A stretch of DNA of 64,000 nt, from positions 40,843-104,842 of the forward strand of contig NZ_JAMAST010000006.1 of NCBI RefSeq assembly GCF_023336505.1. The letters run 5' to 3'. Below are positions 63,961 through 64,000 of the stretch, piece by piece (position 1 is the first letter of the stretch; each line of letters begins with the position of its first letter). The position numbers and the translations under genes were made by a program. The stretch comes from Sporolactobacillus mangiferae. Its GTDB lineage: Bacteria; Bacillota; Bacilli; Bacillales; Sporolactobacillaceae. The notes under the pieces were generated by a model, which did not search any database, was not told the origin of the DNA, and saw only the letters and a list, made by a program, of their open reading frames with translations.

Positions 63961-63997
63961 AAAGAAAACGGGAGCCCGTGCATTCGCAGTCTCCCGT
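63961..63997 (-). terminator. Terminator for a minus-strand gene beyond the window
   Basis: ACGGGAG and CTCCCGT pair, followed by TTTCTTTTT on the minus strand. The gene it serves lies past the right end. Confidence 0.75.
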
Positions 63998-64000
63998 GTA

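Overview
The window looks like ordinary chromosome of a low-to-moderate GC, Gram-positive, spore-forming member of the Bacillales. Evidence includes the spore-coat transglutaminase Tgl, the LexA/YneA SOS pair with Bacillus-type LexA boxes, YneF, Zur, a Dat-type D-amino acid transaminase, a GrpB-like protein, an IDEAL-domain protein, many TTG/GTG starts behind strong Shine-Dalgarno sequences, and intergenic elements of a type common in Bacillaceae. A non-phosphorylating GAPDH (GapN), a pyruvate oxidase and a glutamine-dependent NAD synthase point to a fermentative spore former; Sporolactobacillaceae is my best guess, but this is inference. I found no rRNA, tRNA, CRISPR array, prophage or intact insertion sequence.

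Layout. 1-8.6 kb (minus strand): a broken MccF-like peptidase remnant, an ABC exporter, glutamine-dependent NadE with a leader that may attenuate, and a murein-peptide recycling operon (ykfA-ykfB-ykfC plus a class A beta-lactamase-like hydrolase), then a DUF3870 protein. 8.8-14.4 kb: an unknown two-gene membrane module, Zur, an alpha5-type metal sensor of the ArsR family, a YfmM-type ABC-F ATPase, an acetyltransferase and two members of a small Sm-like family. 14.6-22.3 kb: gapN, thyA-dfrA, an uncharacterised gene overlapping tgl, a HicB-like orphan antitoxin with tandem operators, and the tRNA hydroxylase TrhO. 22.5-35.9 kb: a YtfP-type flavoprotein with an internal duplication, fhs, an RNase H-like protein, an EamA transporter, cshA, zwf, dat, a GDSL hydrolase, a GrpB-family protein, a tiny FbpB-like protein and an M20 dipeptidase. 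36-45 kb: aconitase, nagA-nagB-nagR behind an operator that overlaps its -35, a Gfo/Idh/MocA oxidoreductase, yneF, yneA and lexA. 45-57.3 kb: a phasin-like protein plus UbiB-family kinase, pyruvate oxidase, gnd, a large GT39-like membrane protein, fruR-fruA without fruK, and rlmA. 57.5-64 kb is the most accessory part: a DUF4395 protein, the third Sm-like paralogue, a repetitive hydrophobic protein, an ECF S component, a holin, a structured non-coding stretch with short repeats, a G5/C39 lipoprotein, an NTF2-like protein, a frameshifted gene, and a small secreted toxin-like protein followed by a possible immunity gene.

Together the genes cover NADPH and sugar metabolism (zwf, gnd, gapN, fruA, nagAB, pyruvate oxidase), cell-wall peptide and D-amino-acid turnover (ykfABC, dat, nagAB), folate and thymidylate metabolism (thyA, dfrA, fhs), the SOS response (lexA, yneA) and sporulation (tgl, probably the Sm-like proteins). 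The observations most worth following are the right-end toxin/immunity candidate, the three-member Sm-like family, the tgl partner gene, the nadE leader, the structured RNA candidate after the C39 lipoprotein, and the composite intergenic repeat in three copies.
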